Assembly (NCBI GenBank): GCA_005793285.1
Contig: SXPO01000104.1
Location: 1 to 5,721, forward strand
Reading direction: 5' to 3'
DNA length: 5,721 nucleotides
Origin: Nitrospiraceae bacterium
Lineage (GTDB): Bacteria > Nitrospirota > Nitrospiria > Nitrospirales > Nitrospiraceae
In this document: in pieces, positions 1 to 5,721 of the stretch
Position numbering within the stretch: position 1 is the stretch's first letter
Layout of the letters: each line of letters begins with the position of its first letter
Notes under the pieces: model-generated
What the model was told of the DNA's origin: nothing
The model's input: the letters and a program-made list of their open reading frames with translations, nothing else
The model's database searches: none
Program-made: the position numbers and the translations under genes

Positions 1-533
1 GGGAATGGGCTCATGGCACGGTAGCTCCTTGGCTGCTCCGCTATGTTCAGGACAAGGACTTGTGGACATGGGAGATGCCGGCAAGCCGTGAGATCAATGC
101 GGCTCTGGCTTCGCACCCCTTTGATTTCAACCTGTGGGATCGATTTTCCCAAGCGACCCTGGAGCAAGAGGGACGCGCGATTCTTCGCTATGAGCAGGAA
201 TTAGTCGGGAAACTCTCGGCGCAAGCCGTCTTGGTCGAGTTCCAAGGAGAAATCGTTCCGTCTGTGCACAGCGCGGTCTTGACCAGCCAAATCGGTGAGC
301 GGCTTTCGCCGGACCATCCCTTTTGCCTGATCTGGCACGATCGTGACGGGCGTCGGTATTTCAGCATGCGCTCGCGCGCGGACGGCACGGACGTGGGCGC
401 CATCGCCGCATCGTTTGGCGGAGGGGGCCATACTCATGCCGCGGGATTTTCCGTGCCGCTCGGAGCCGAGGGAACACTTCCCAACAATTCCACGTTGCCT
501 CACGCAGTGACCGACCGCCGCCGAGCTCCCTAG
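1..533 (+). CDS. DHH/DHHA1-family phosphoesterase, C-terminal part (5' end outside window)
   Basis: The frame is open from the left edge (first full codon at 3) to a TAG at 531-533, leaving 176 residues of a longer protein. A TTG at 60 is not the true start, because the residues before it (PWLLRYVQDKDLW) already match the family. Seen in order: the linker segment with WLLRYVQDKDLW and the following INAALASHPFDFN (about residues 10-45), then the DHHA1 substrate-binding domain ending in the glycine-rich motif GGGGHTHAAGF at 417-449. Proteins of this superfamily (RecJ, NrnA, GdpP and uncharacterised relatives) are metal-dependent phosphoesterases that act on nucleic-acid ends, short oligonucleotides or cyclic dinucleotides. 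The metal-binding DHH domain would lie left of the window, so the substrate cannot be inferred. The tail after FSVPLG is about 24 residues of low-complexity, unfamiliar sequence. It may have been created by the rearrangement that left the rhomboid remnant downstream. The family is fairly sure; the exact function is unknown. Confidence 0.8.
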   Translation, partial: EWAHGTVAPWLLRYVQDKDLWTWEMPASREINAALASHPFDFNLWDRFSQATLEQEGRAILRYEQELVGKLSAQAVLVEFQGEIVPSVHSAVLTSQIGERLSPDHPFCLIWHDRDGRRYFSMRSRADGTDVGAIAASFGGGGHTHAAGFSVPLGAEGTLPNNSTLPHAVTDRRRAP

Positions 534-561
534 GATCGCCCATCGTGATCCCCCTGGCGGG

Positions 562-705
562 ATGAGTGTCGGCACCCAAGGAGGCGGCGTGGCCTTCTTC
601 GCGCACATTGGCGGATTCATCACCGGCATGGCCTTGATCGGCCTGTTCAAACGCCAGGACGTACCGTTATTTTCACCAGGCCGTTCACGCCGGTGGGACC
701 GCTGA
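562..705 (+). pseudogene. Remnant of a rhomboid intramembrane serine protease (last helix only)
   Basis: Frame 1 reads ATG at 562 to TGA at 703-705, 47 codons, and begins MSVGTQGGGVAFFAHIGGF. This matches the last catalytic membrane helix of rhomboid proteases, where the His of AHIGGF is the general base, followed by a short basic tail (LFKRQD...RSRRWDR). Rhomboids cut membrane proteins within the bilayer and need five more helices and the GxSG serine. None of these is encoded here. Upstream the same frame is open only back to 511 (stop at 508-510), and those residues do not look rhomboid-like. No convincing ribosome site precedes 562. It lies 28 bases after the DHH-family stop and in a different frame, so it is not an in-frame fusion. 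The simplest reading is a deletion that removed most of a rhomboid gene once located after the DHH gene. Translation as a tiny membrane peptide is possible but unsupported. Confidence 0.6.
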
Positions 706-1866
706 CAATGCGGCCAGCCGCGCGATGAGCCGGTGAGCCGGTTCCGCCGCCGCCTCGCTGGTTTCCGCCATAAACGTGACATGACCCATCTTCCTCCCCG
801 GGCGGACAACTTTCTTTCCGTAGAGATGGAGTACGGCCCCTGGCAGAGAAAGCAGCCCCTTGAAGGCCTGACCGGAAGCCACGGCCTGCGCTTCTGCACC
901 GATGAGATTGACCATTGCCGCCGGACTCCACTGTCTTACCTCGCCCAGTGGCGCGCCACAGACCGCGCGCACCTGTTGTTCAAATTGTGAAACCCTGCAG
1001 GCGTCCAGCGTGTAGTGGCCTGAATTATGAGGGCGCGGCGCAATTTCATTGATAAAGAGTCGATCGTCTGCGGTGTGAAACAATTCGACGCAGAACACTC
1101 CGATGCCTTGCAGCAAAACCACGGCCTGGCGGGCAAGATCAGACGCTCGTGCCGCAACCTGGACAGAAACGGTGGCTGGGGCCAGCGTCATGCGTAAGAT
1201 GCCCTGCTCATGACGATTTTCTACGACCGGATAGGTCCGGCACTCGCCGTTGGTTCCTCGCACCACCAGCACAGAAAGCTCACACTCAAACTCTATTAAC
1301 TGCTCAAGAATCCATCTGGGAGCAGGCCGTTCAATGGTCCGCAACGTCCTGGCGACTTCATCGACACTAGAGTCCTGTCGAATCGGCCATTGGCCTTTCC
1401 CATCGTAGCCGAAGGTCGCAGTCTTACAGAGAGCTGGAATACCGATCTGTTTGACAGCTTCCGTCAGTTGATCCGGCGCCCCTATGGCGACAAACGGAAC
1501 AACGGGAAGATCGTTCGAGTGCAGAAACTGTTTCTGTTTGACGCGATCTTGAATAATCCGGAGCACGGAGCTGGAAGGCCTGACTCGATGACGCTCTTCG
1601 AGCCACTCACACAAATCAGCCGGCACATTCTCCCATTCAAATGTGACAGCCCGAACAAGGCGTGCAAAGTGCTCACGCGTGGGGAGGTCAGAGAAGGCTG
1701 CTGTAAACGAATGGTCTGATTGGCGATGCGCAGGGGCATCAGGGTCCTGATCCCATACGGCAATGCGATAGCCCAGGCGACGCGCTGCAACGGCGAACAT
1801 CGCCCCCAGTTGGCCGCCCCCCAGGACGCCGAGAATTGATCCAGGTTCGACCGTCACGTCGGTCAC
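685..1866 (-). CDS. purK: N5-carboxyaminoimidazole ribonucleotide synthase
   Basis: 393 residues from a GTG at 1866. PurK is a cytosolic ATP-grasp enzyme that joins bicarbonate to AIR at the expense of ATP to give N5-CAIR, in de novo purine synthesis. Visible landmarks: the N-terminal nucleotide loop GGGQLG (16-21), TFEWENVP (75-82), the ATP-grasp loop [12 protein letters not shown] (148-159), [12 protein letters not shown] (192-203), the metal/ATP-binding [18 protein letters not shown] (273-290), and the C-terminal [19 protein letters not shown] (347-365). All the usual motifs are present, so the enzyme should be active. The length is slightly above that of the short enterobacterial form (about 355) because of N- and C-terminal additions. 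The start overlaps the purE stop by four bases (GTGA), with only a weak GGTGAG upstream, which indicates translational coupling to purE. The last 21 bases overlap the rhomboid remnant on the opposite strand. Confidence 0.96.
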   Translation of the reverse strand: MTDVTVEPGSILGVLGGGQLGAMFAVAARRLGYRIAVWDQDPDAPAHRQSDHSFTAAFSDLPTREHFARLVRAVTFEWENVPADLCEWLEERHRVRPSSSVLRIIQDRVKQKQFLHSNDLPVVPFVAIGAPDQLTEAVKQIGIPALCKTATFGYDGKGQWPIRQDSSVDEVARTLRTIERPAPRWILEQLIEFECELSVLVVRGTNGECRTYPVVENRHEQGILRMTLAPATVSVQVAARASDLARQAVVLLQGIGVFCVELFHTADDRLFINEIAPRPHNSGHYTLDACRVSQFEQQVRAVCGAPLGEVRQWSPAAMVNLIGAEAQAVASGQAFKGLLSLPGAVLHLYGKKVVRPGRKMGHVTFMAETSEAAAEPAHRLIARLAALSAVPPA

Positions 1867-2453
1867 GACTGTGGGCTCACCCCATCGGCTTCGAGATTCC
1901 CCAAACTAGTTCCCTTGGCCTCGGCTGAATTCAACACCGTCTCCGTTTGGGCAGCACGAAAACTTTTCACGCGTTCTGCAATCTCCGGATAACATCCGCC
2001 TAAAATCTGCGCCGCCAACAGCCCGGCATTCTCTGCTCCACCAATCGCCACCGTCGCCACTGGAACCCCCTTGGGCATCTGGACAATCGACAAGAGGGAA
2101 TCGAGACCTCGCAGATTTTCAGTTGGAATAGGCACTCCGATCACCGGGAGGTGGGTCTTGGCTGCCAACATGCCTGGGAGATGAGCCGCCCCGCCGGCAC
2201 CGGCAATAATAACCTCGATCCCGCGAGCCGGCGCAGTTGAGGCGTACTCAAAGAGCCGATCCGGCGTACGATGAGCAGAGACAACTAATAATTCGTAGGG
2301 AATGTGCAGCCCTGCCAGAATGGCGCCGGCCTTTTCCAAAATAGGAAAATCGGACTTGCTTCCTCCCAATACCCCAACAATCGCCTTGCCACTCTGAATC
2401 GTACGGTGACTTTTCTTCTGAGTCTTCTTTGCCTTTTGCCCGATCCCGCTCAT
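1863..2453 (-). CDS. purE: N5-carboxyaminoimidazole ribonucleotide mutase (class I PurE)
   Basis: 196 residues. PurE converts the N5-CAIR made by PurK to CAIR by moving the carboxyl group, without ATP; the enzyme is normally a cytosolic octamer. Motifs seen: the phosphate-binding GGSKSD (30-35), SAHRTP with the catalytic His61 (59-64), [11 protein letters not shown] (85-95) and [10 protein letters not shown] (118-127). A PurK partner next door supports the class I (mutase) type rather than class II AIR carboxylase. The start chosen is ATG at 2453, which has AAGGAG nine bases upstream. A TTG two codons earlier would sit only three bases from that site. The core begins near residue 24, after a Lys-rich N-terminal stretch (KAKKTQKK). 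A C-terminal tail of about 30 residues after the core (from about residue 168) is less conserved, as usual. First gene of the purE-purK pair. Confidence 0.96.
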   Translation of the reverse strand: MSGIGQKAKKTQKKSHRTIQSGKAIVGVLGGSKSDFPILEKAGAILAGLHIPYELLVVSAHRTPDRLFEYASTAPARGIEVIIAGAGGAAHLPGMLAAKTHLPVIGVPIPTENLRGLDSLLSIVQMPKGVPVATVAIGGAENAGLLAAQILGGCYPEIAERVKSFRAAQTETVLNSAEAKGTSLGNLEADGVSPQS

Positions 2454-2462
2454 GAGCAACCG

Positions 2463-2468
2463 CTCCTT
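2463..2468 (-). promoter_or_regulatory. purE ribosome binding site
   Basis: On the minus strand AAGGAG lies nine bases before ATG 2453, and only three before the alternative TTG at 2459. The spacing decides in favour of the ATG as the purE start. Confidence 0.7.
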
Positions 2469-2513
2469 CTTCCGTACGAAACATTTTTCTCTTGGTACGT
2501 ATCAATGTACCCA

Positions 2514-2542
2514 CCTTAACGGCTCTTGTATGGCACGGTCAA
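2514..2542 (-). promoter_or_regulatory. Weak candidate sigma70-type promoter for purEK
   Basis: On the minus strand TTGACC (2537-2542) is a good -35 match. It is followed after 17 bases by TTAAGG (2514-2519), a poor -10. The position, about 60 bases ahead of the purE ATG, is sensible. No PurR-type operator or riboswitch fold was recognised. This is a guess from spacing; the true promoter may lie elsewhere in 2454-2652. Apart from this, no gene or clear element was seen between 2543 and 2652. Confidence 0.25.
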
Positions 2543-2652
2543 GCGAGTAAGAGGCGGCATCGCTCTCTCAAACCTATGGACTTATGGACTCGCAGTGGAG
2601 ATAGATACCAGCAGAGAAATTGATACGGATGTGGAGAATCTGAAGATAGATT

Positions 2653-2684
2653 AGGCGGGCCAGCACATGAGACCTGGCCCGCCT
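2653..2684 (-). terminator. Second hairpin of a tandem pair after the HlyD gene
   Basis: A perfect 11-bp inverted repeat, AGGCGGGCCAG (2653-2663) with CTGGCCCGCCT (2674-2684), enclosing a 10-base loop. On the minus strand it is followed by TAATCTATCTTC, which is only mildly T-rich. It is GC-rich and lies nine bases beyond the first hairpin, before purE. It probably helps end or protect the 3' end of the exporter transcript. The lack of a clean T run leaves classical Rho-independent termination uncertain. Confidence 0.5.
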
Positions 2685-2692
2685 TGCCCATT

Positions 2693-2727
2693 TCAGCGGT
2701 GTTCCCCTCTTTGGGGAACACCGCTGA
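2693..2727 (-). terminator. Strong hairpin directly after the HlyD stop
   Basis: A perfect 15-bp stem (2693-2707 with 2713-2727; arm CAGCGGTGTTCCCC plus a closing A-T pair) with a five-base loop, eight bases past the HlyD TAA. Stem strength and position fit a transcript end. However, on the minus strand the bases after it are AAATGGGC, not a T run. On the plus strand it is followed by ATTGTTTGATT, so it could also stop transcription arriving from the left. Confidence 0.6.
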
Positions 2728-2735
2728 TTGTTTGA

Positions 2736-4178
2736 TTACTTCACAGTCCTGCCGGTTGACTTGGGCATGAGCATGTCAACAAGGCTTGGTGACCGTTCCG
2801 TATAATCAGGCGGGAAGAAATTGAACCGCCGCCACAGCTCGTACCAGAGAGGAACACGATTTAGGACAACCCACCCTAACACCCTGGTTCCCTGACGAAC
2901 TTGAGCTTGTTCAGGCCATGGTTGATTATCTTCAGGATCCGGAACAACCCAGAACCGGTAATTCCCCTTGCCGTCGTCGATCTGATCGACCACTTTGATA
3001 ATGCCTCCGCGAGTGCCGGCCATCAATTCAGGCCATGCAGGAAGCGGGATCGCTGGAATTCCGAAAAATACGAGTCTGACCTTCCGTCCGGGGGTCAGCA
3101 ACGGAGAGTCCAGTCCCTCTGCTGTCATTTCAATCGCCTTATCTGCAGCGGACGGAGAAATAGTCACGAGCGTCTCGCCCTGCTTTACCGTCTCTCCGAT
3201 ACCAACCCGCGCCATCTTCACTACTGTGCCATCGATCGGAGCCTCGATGCGCGCGAATTGAATGCGCTGCTGGGCGCTTTCTTGCCGCACCGAGATGTCT
3301 GCCAACTGATCCATCGCTTTGGCAGCTTCCGCAATCGCATTGTCACGGGCTGCCGTCGCATCAATGAGCTTCTGCTGCACATCTGCCGTGATTTGATCGC
3401 GGCCGAAACTCAATGCCGCGCGGGCTTGCTCGGCTGCTTGCAGATAGGCCTGCGCCCCCTGCAGGCCCGCTTTGGTCCCGATTTCAGTTTGAATCGTCAA
3501 CTCCAGTTCGCGCTGCGAGACGAACCCATCCTTGATCAGCTGTCGATGCCGATCGACATTGAGCTGCGCAGTAGTCACATCGATCTTAGCAGCCTCAACC
3601 TTTTGCTGGGCTTCGCGCACTTTGTTGTCGGCCTCTGTCACACGGGCATCTGCCGACGGCACTGCCGCCAGCACAAGCTTCTGCATCTGTCCGATTCGTT
3701 TATTGAGCTGATCGGCTCTGGCCAAGGCCGCCTGGCGAGTCTGCTGCAACGCAACTTTGCGCTGTTCGAACAGCGCGAGGAGTTCAGGCGCAATAAAGTT
3801 TGGGTCGTAGTCCTCAAGTTCGAGAATGAGATCGCCCTTCTTGACCTTGACACCTTCAAAAACATGCCATTCCTTGATACGGCCGGTAATCCGAGCTTCC
3901 ATCTCTTGCGGCCGCTCGTAGGGAGTATAGGCGGAGAGTCGACCCGTGGCTGTCACAGTCTGTGTCCACGGAACAAACTCAATAATCAGCAGAAAGAGGA
4001 TCAGAAGAGTCAGGGTCACACGACCCATGGAGATTAATTTATTGGGTACCTTGACTGCCTCCCACGAGGACATTTTCGCTGTTGCAGCTGTGTTATCGAT
4101 AGCTACAGCCTGCAAGCCTTCCCCTTGGTGAGCAAGCGTCAGAGCATTTTCTCCCGGATTGCGATTTAGGCCAGCCAT
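2736..4178 (-). CDS. HlyD-family membrane fusion (periplasmic adaptor) protein
   Basis: 480 residues from ATG 4178, with GGAGG four bases upstream (4183-4187). The protein is an inner-membrane-anchored adaptor that would link an ABC exporter to an outer-membrane channel such as TolC. Seen in order: a cytosolic N-terminus of about 52 residues, one membrane helix (about 53-71, VTLTLLILFLLIIEFVPW), a first lipoyl half (about 89-123, ITGRIKEWHVFEGVKVKKGD), a long Ala/Gln-rich coiled-coil hairpin (about 132-306) whose turn carries LIKDGFVSQRELE (214-226), the second lipoyl half (about 309-343, IEAPIDGTVVKMARVGIGE), and a beta-barrel and membrane-proximal region. The C-terminal segment RVPLWYELWRRFNFFPPDY (441-459) marks a subgroup of HlyD proteins I recognise as accompanying ABC half-transporters. 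I see no cysteine in the whole protein, consistent with a periplasmic location. It follows the ABC gene on the same strand, after a gap of about 100 bases. The exported substrate cannot be told from the sequence. Confidence 0.92.
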   Translation of the reverse strand: MAGLNRNPGENALTLAHQGEGLQAVAIDNTAATAKMSSWEAVKVPNKLISMGRVTLTLLILFLLIIEFVPWTQTVTATGRLSAYTPYERPQEMEARITGRIKEWHVFEGVKVKKGDLILELEDYDPNFIAPELLALFEQRKVALQQTRQAALARADQLNKRIGQMQKLVLAAVPSADARVTEADNKVREAQQKVEAAKIDVTTAQLNVDRHRQLIKDGFVSQRELELTIQTEIGTKAGLQGAQAYLQAAEQARAALSFGRDQITADVQQKLIDATAARDNAIAEAAKAMDQLADISVRQESAQQRIQFARIEAPIDGTVVKMARVGIGETVKQGETLVTISPSAADKAIEMTAEGLDSPLLTPGRKVRLVFFGIPAIPLPAWPELMAGTRGGIIKVVDQIDDGKGNYRFWVVPDPEDNQPWPEQAQVRQGTRVLGWVVLNRVPLWYELWRRFNFFPPDYTERSPSLVDMLMPKSTGRTVK

Positions 4179-4261
4179 GGAGCCTCCATTATTCCTACGC
4201 TAGGTGTTACTCTGCCTTGTTGATTCCCTTGTACGGATTCACCATTTTCGTCGATCATCAT
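4166..4261 (-). CDS. Possible 31-residue ORF between the ABC and HlyD genes
   Basis: Starts at ATG 4261 (a second ATG follows at 4258), with AAGGAAG (4268-4274) six bases upstream and 20 bases after the ABC stop. It ends at TAA 4166-4168 inside the HlyD gene, overlapping its start by 13 bases in another frame. The peptide is hydrophilic (MMIDENGESVQGNQQGR at its N-terminus, EAPWLA at its end), with no membrane helix, Cys residues or double-Gly leader motif. I do not recognise it. It could be a leader that couples HlyD translation, or a chance frame. It rests only on the ribosome site and position. Confidence 0.22.
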   Translation of the reverse strand: MMIDENGESVQGNQQGRVTPSVGIMEAPWLA

Positions 4262-4281
4262 TGACCGCTTCCTTGCGTTAC

Positions 4282-5721
4282 TTACGCATGAACGTGATGC
4301 AACATCACACGACGGTCTGTATGCTCCGTCAAGTTCGGATCGGTCGAAATGAAAATGGCCGACCAGGGCTCTTGTTTGGAACACAACCGGCGTAAGATCG
4401 TCTCCCGCAAGGCTGGATCCATGCTGTGAATCAATCCATCGAAAATCAGGAGTTGCGGACGCCCAAGAATCGCGCGGGCCAGTAAGATTTGCACGATATG
4501 GGTGGGGGCAAGTACTTCTCCCAGCTCGCCGACATCGGACTTGATACCGCGCGGGAGCGCTTCGATGACTTCCTCGAGCTCCGTGAAACGGAGTGCCCAG
4601 GCTAGGCTGTCATAGGATACGTAGGGACGCCCCAGCACAATGTTATCCTCGATGGTTCCTTCCAGCAGGCTATGCTGTGAATCGATCACGAGGCTGCGGC
4701 ATCTGTTGACGGCACTAGGATCGACGTACCGAATATCGACACCGTTGTATTGAATGACGCCGCTGCTCGGTGCTTCAAGCCCTGCCAGCACTCTCGACAG
4801 AGCCATCTTCGCCGCAGGGGTACGGGCGTAGATCCCGACCTTTTCGCCGGGCGCGACTTCCAAGTTGAAATTCTCAAATATATTCACTCCGTTGTGAACG
4901 AGACTGACCCCTTTGCAGGTTACCATCAGACCGTGAACAGACGGAGCAGGCAGGGGTACTGCTGTTCCGCTTGTAACTTCATCCTGCGTGGTCGAAAAGA
5001 ATTGGTTCAGTTCCGTCACGCCGGTGAAGAAGTAATACACATGCGCCATGCTCTTGACGAGCGACTCAAAATTGATGATGAGCGCGCCGACGACCACTTC
5101 CACCGCAACCAACTGGCCAAGTGTCAACTGACCAGAAGCAAGAAGCCATCCAGCCATGGCAAGCGCACCGGCCTGCGCAATTGCCATTCCTCCCACGGCG
5201 GACATGAATTGTCTCAGGAGAACGGCGAACCGCGCCTTGCGGGTCTCCGTATAGGCGTTGACGAGATCGTCGGTCCTTTGCATGATCCATGGCTGACTAT
5301 CCGTAGACTTGAGATGCAGTAGATTTTGCGAGACTTCCTGAATCCAATTGAAGACATCATACTTTGCATGGGACATCGCAAGGTGCGTCCGCAGGGCTCC
5401 ACGAGACATCACAAAAAATGTCAGCATGAAACCGACCAGCAGCAGCAAGTCATAGACAAGGAAATAGGGGTGGTAGATCACCAGCAGGGTCATGCCGACC
5501 GCTCCGCCGACGATCACATTCACCATATCAATGAGGACGGCAGAGAGTGCGCGCTGGATAAACACCGTCTCGACGAAATAGTTCGCAAATTGCGGTTTAT
5601 AGCCTTGGAAGCGGAACTGAGGCAATCGCTGAACCATTGAAATCGCCACCCTCGCAAAGATGCGTCGCTGCAGCATTTCCACTGCGTAAAAATGGAAGGC
5701 CTTGAAAATGCCGACGAATAA
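4282..5721 (-). CDS. ABC exporter half-transporter with degenerate ATPase domain (5' end outside window)
   Basis: The frame is open from the right edge to TAA 4282-4284 (479 residues seen). A GTG at 5682 is not the true start, since the preceding 13 codons (FKAFHFYAVEMLQRR) continue the family sequence. Counting from that GTG: membrane segments at about 47-69, 72-92, 160-181 and 187-206 form part of an exporter-type permease domain (SGQLTLGQLVAVE at 183-195). A nucleotide-binding fold fills about 250-466. Its landmarks are Q-loop Q336, Walker B LLIFD (411-415) and D-loop SMDP (420-423). However, the Walker A position reads ARTPAAKMA (286-294; only the Lys survives), the signature reads LAPTH (391-395), the catalytic Glu after Walker B is Gly416, and the switch His is Thr447 in STDP. 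ATP hydrolysis by this subunit is therefore unlikely. The frame has no internal stop, so it appears maintained. With HlyD downstream it is likely an inner-membrane component of a type 1-like export complex, probably paired with an active ATPase. Family sure; role and substrate unknown. Confidence 0.88.
   Translation of the reverse strand, partial: LFVGIFKAFHFYAVEMLQRRIFARVAISMVQRLPQFRFQGYKPQFANYFVETVFIQRALSAVLIDMVNVIVGGAVGMTLLVIYHPYFLVYDLLLLVGFMLTFFVMSRGALRTHLAMSHAKYDVFNWIQEVSQNLLHLKSTDSQPWIMQRTDDLVNAYTETRKARFAVLLRQFMSAVGGMAIAQAGALAMAGWLLASGQLTLGQLVAVEVVVGALIINFESLVKSMAHVYYFFTGVTELNQFFSTTQDEVTSGTAVPLPAPSVHGLMVTCKGVSLVHNGVNIFENFNLEVAPGEKVGIYARTPAAKMALSRVLAGLEAPSSGVIQYNGVDIRYVDPSAVNRCRSLVIDSQHSLLEGTIEDNIVLGRPYVSYDSLAWALRFTELEEVIEALPRGIKSDVGELGEVLAPTHIVQILLARAILGRPQLLIFDGLIHSMDPALRETILRRLCSKQEPWSAIFISTDPNLTEHTDRRVMLHHVHA

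Noticed and set aside
60..62. TTG at 60 as the start of the DHH-family protein
   Set aside because: The frame stays open to the left edge, and the residues before this codon (PWLLRYVQDKD) continue the family sequence, so the gene is cut by the window.
201..899. A 232-codon minus-strand frame spanning the DHH gene end, rhomboid remnant and purK end
   Set aside because: It runs opposite the recognisable DHHA1 and rhomboid sequences and overlaps purK in another frame. The product is rich in Arg and Pro with no domain.
2457..2459. TTG at 2459 as purE start
   Set aside because: The AAGGAG site would be only three bases away. ATG at 2453 has the proper nine-base spacing and a stronger start codon.
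2494..2511. Short inverted repeat GGTAC-N8-GTACC upstream of purE as an operator
   Set aside because: Only five bases per arm. Such repeats arise often by chance, and it does not resemble a known purine operator.
2539..2721. A 60-codon minus-strand frame between hlyD and purE
   Set aside because: It runs through both hairpins and the presumed purE promoter region, has no ribosome site that I can see, and shows no recognisable protein.
2901..4037. A 378-codon open frame on the plus strand opposite the HlyD gene
   Set aside because: Its translation is rich in Arg, His and Cys with no recognisable domain, and it mirrors a clearly coding HlyD gene. It is a shadow of GC-biased codon use.
4750..5322. 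A 190-codon plus-strand open frame opposite the ABC gene
   Set aside because: No family resemblance, basic low-complexity composition, and it lies fully antisense to the ABC permease/ATPase coding region.

Overview
The window is chromosomal DNA of moderately high GC from a Gram-negative-type bacterium. A HlyD-type periplasmic adaptor requires two membranes. The mix of genes (DHH/DHHA1 phosphoesterase, rhomboid piece, purE-purK, ABC/HlyD exporter) and the protein style suggest a Nitrospira-like organism. That placement rests on recall of the protein families, not on a search, and is tentative. No rRNA, tRNA, CRISPR array, insertion sequence or phage gene is visible.

Left part (1-705, plus strand): the C-terminal third or so of a DHH/DHHA1-family phosphoesterase runs in from the left edge and stops at 533. 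A short open stretch in another frame (562-705) follows. It encodes only the last membrane helix of a rhomboid intramembrane protease, including the catalytic-His motif AHIGGF, and nothing of the rest of that enzyme. It looks like the remnant of a deletion. Its stop codon lies inside the 3' end of purK on the other strand.

Middle (685-2453, minus strand): purE and purK are intact and overlap by four bases (GTGA). Together they carry out the two-step conversion of AIR to CAIR in purine synthesis. PurK makes N5-CAIR from AIR, bicarbonate and ATP, and PurE moves the carboxyl group. A 282-bp intergenic region (2454-2735) holds the purE ribosome site, a weak candidate promoter, and two strong hairpins that separate purEK from the genes upstream.

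Right part (2736-5721, minus strand): an ABC exporter half-transporter (5' end outside the window) is followed by a HlyD-family membrane fusion protein. A possible 31-codon ORF lies between them. The ABC protein is the most interesting item. Its nucleotide-binding domain keeps the overall fold landmarks, but Walker A, the signature motif, the catalytic Glu after Walker B and the switch His are all replaced, in an otherwise open reading frame. It is probably an ATPase-dead subunit that needs an active partner encoded outside this window.
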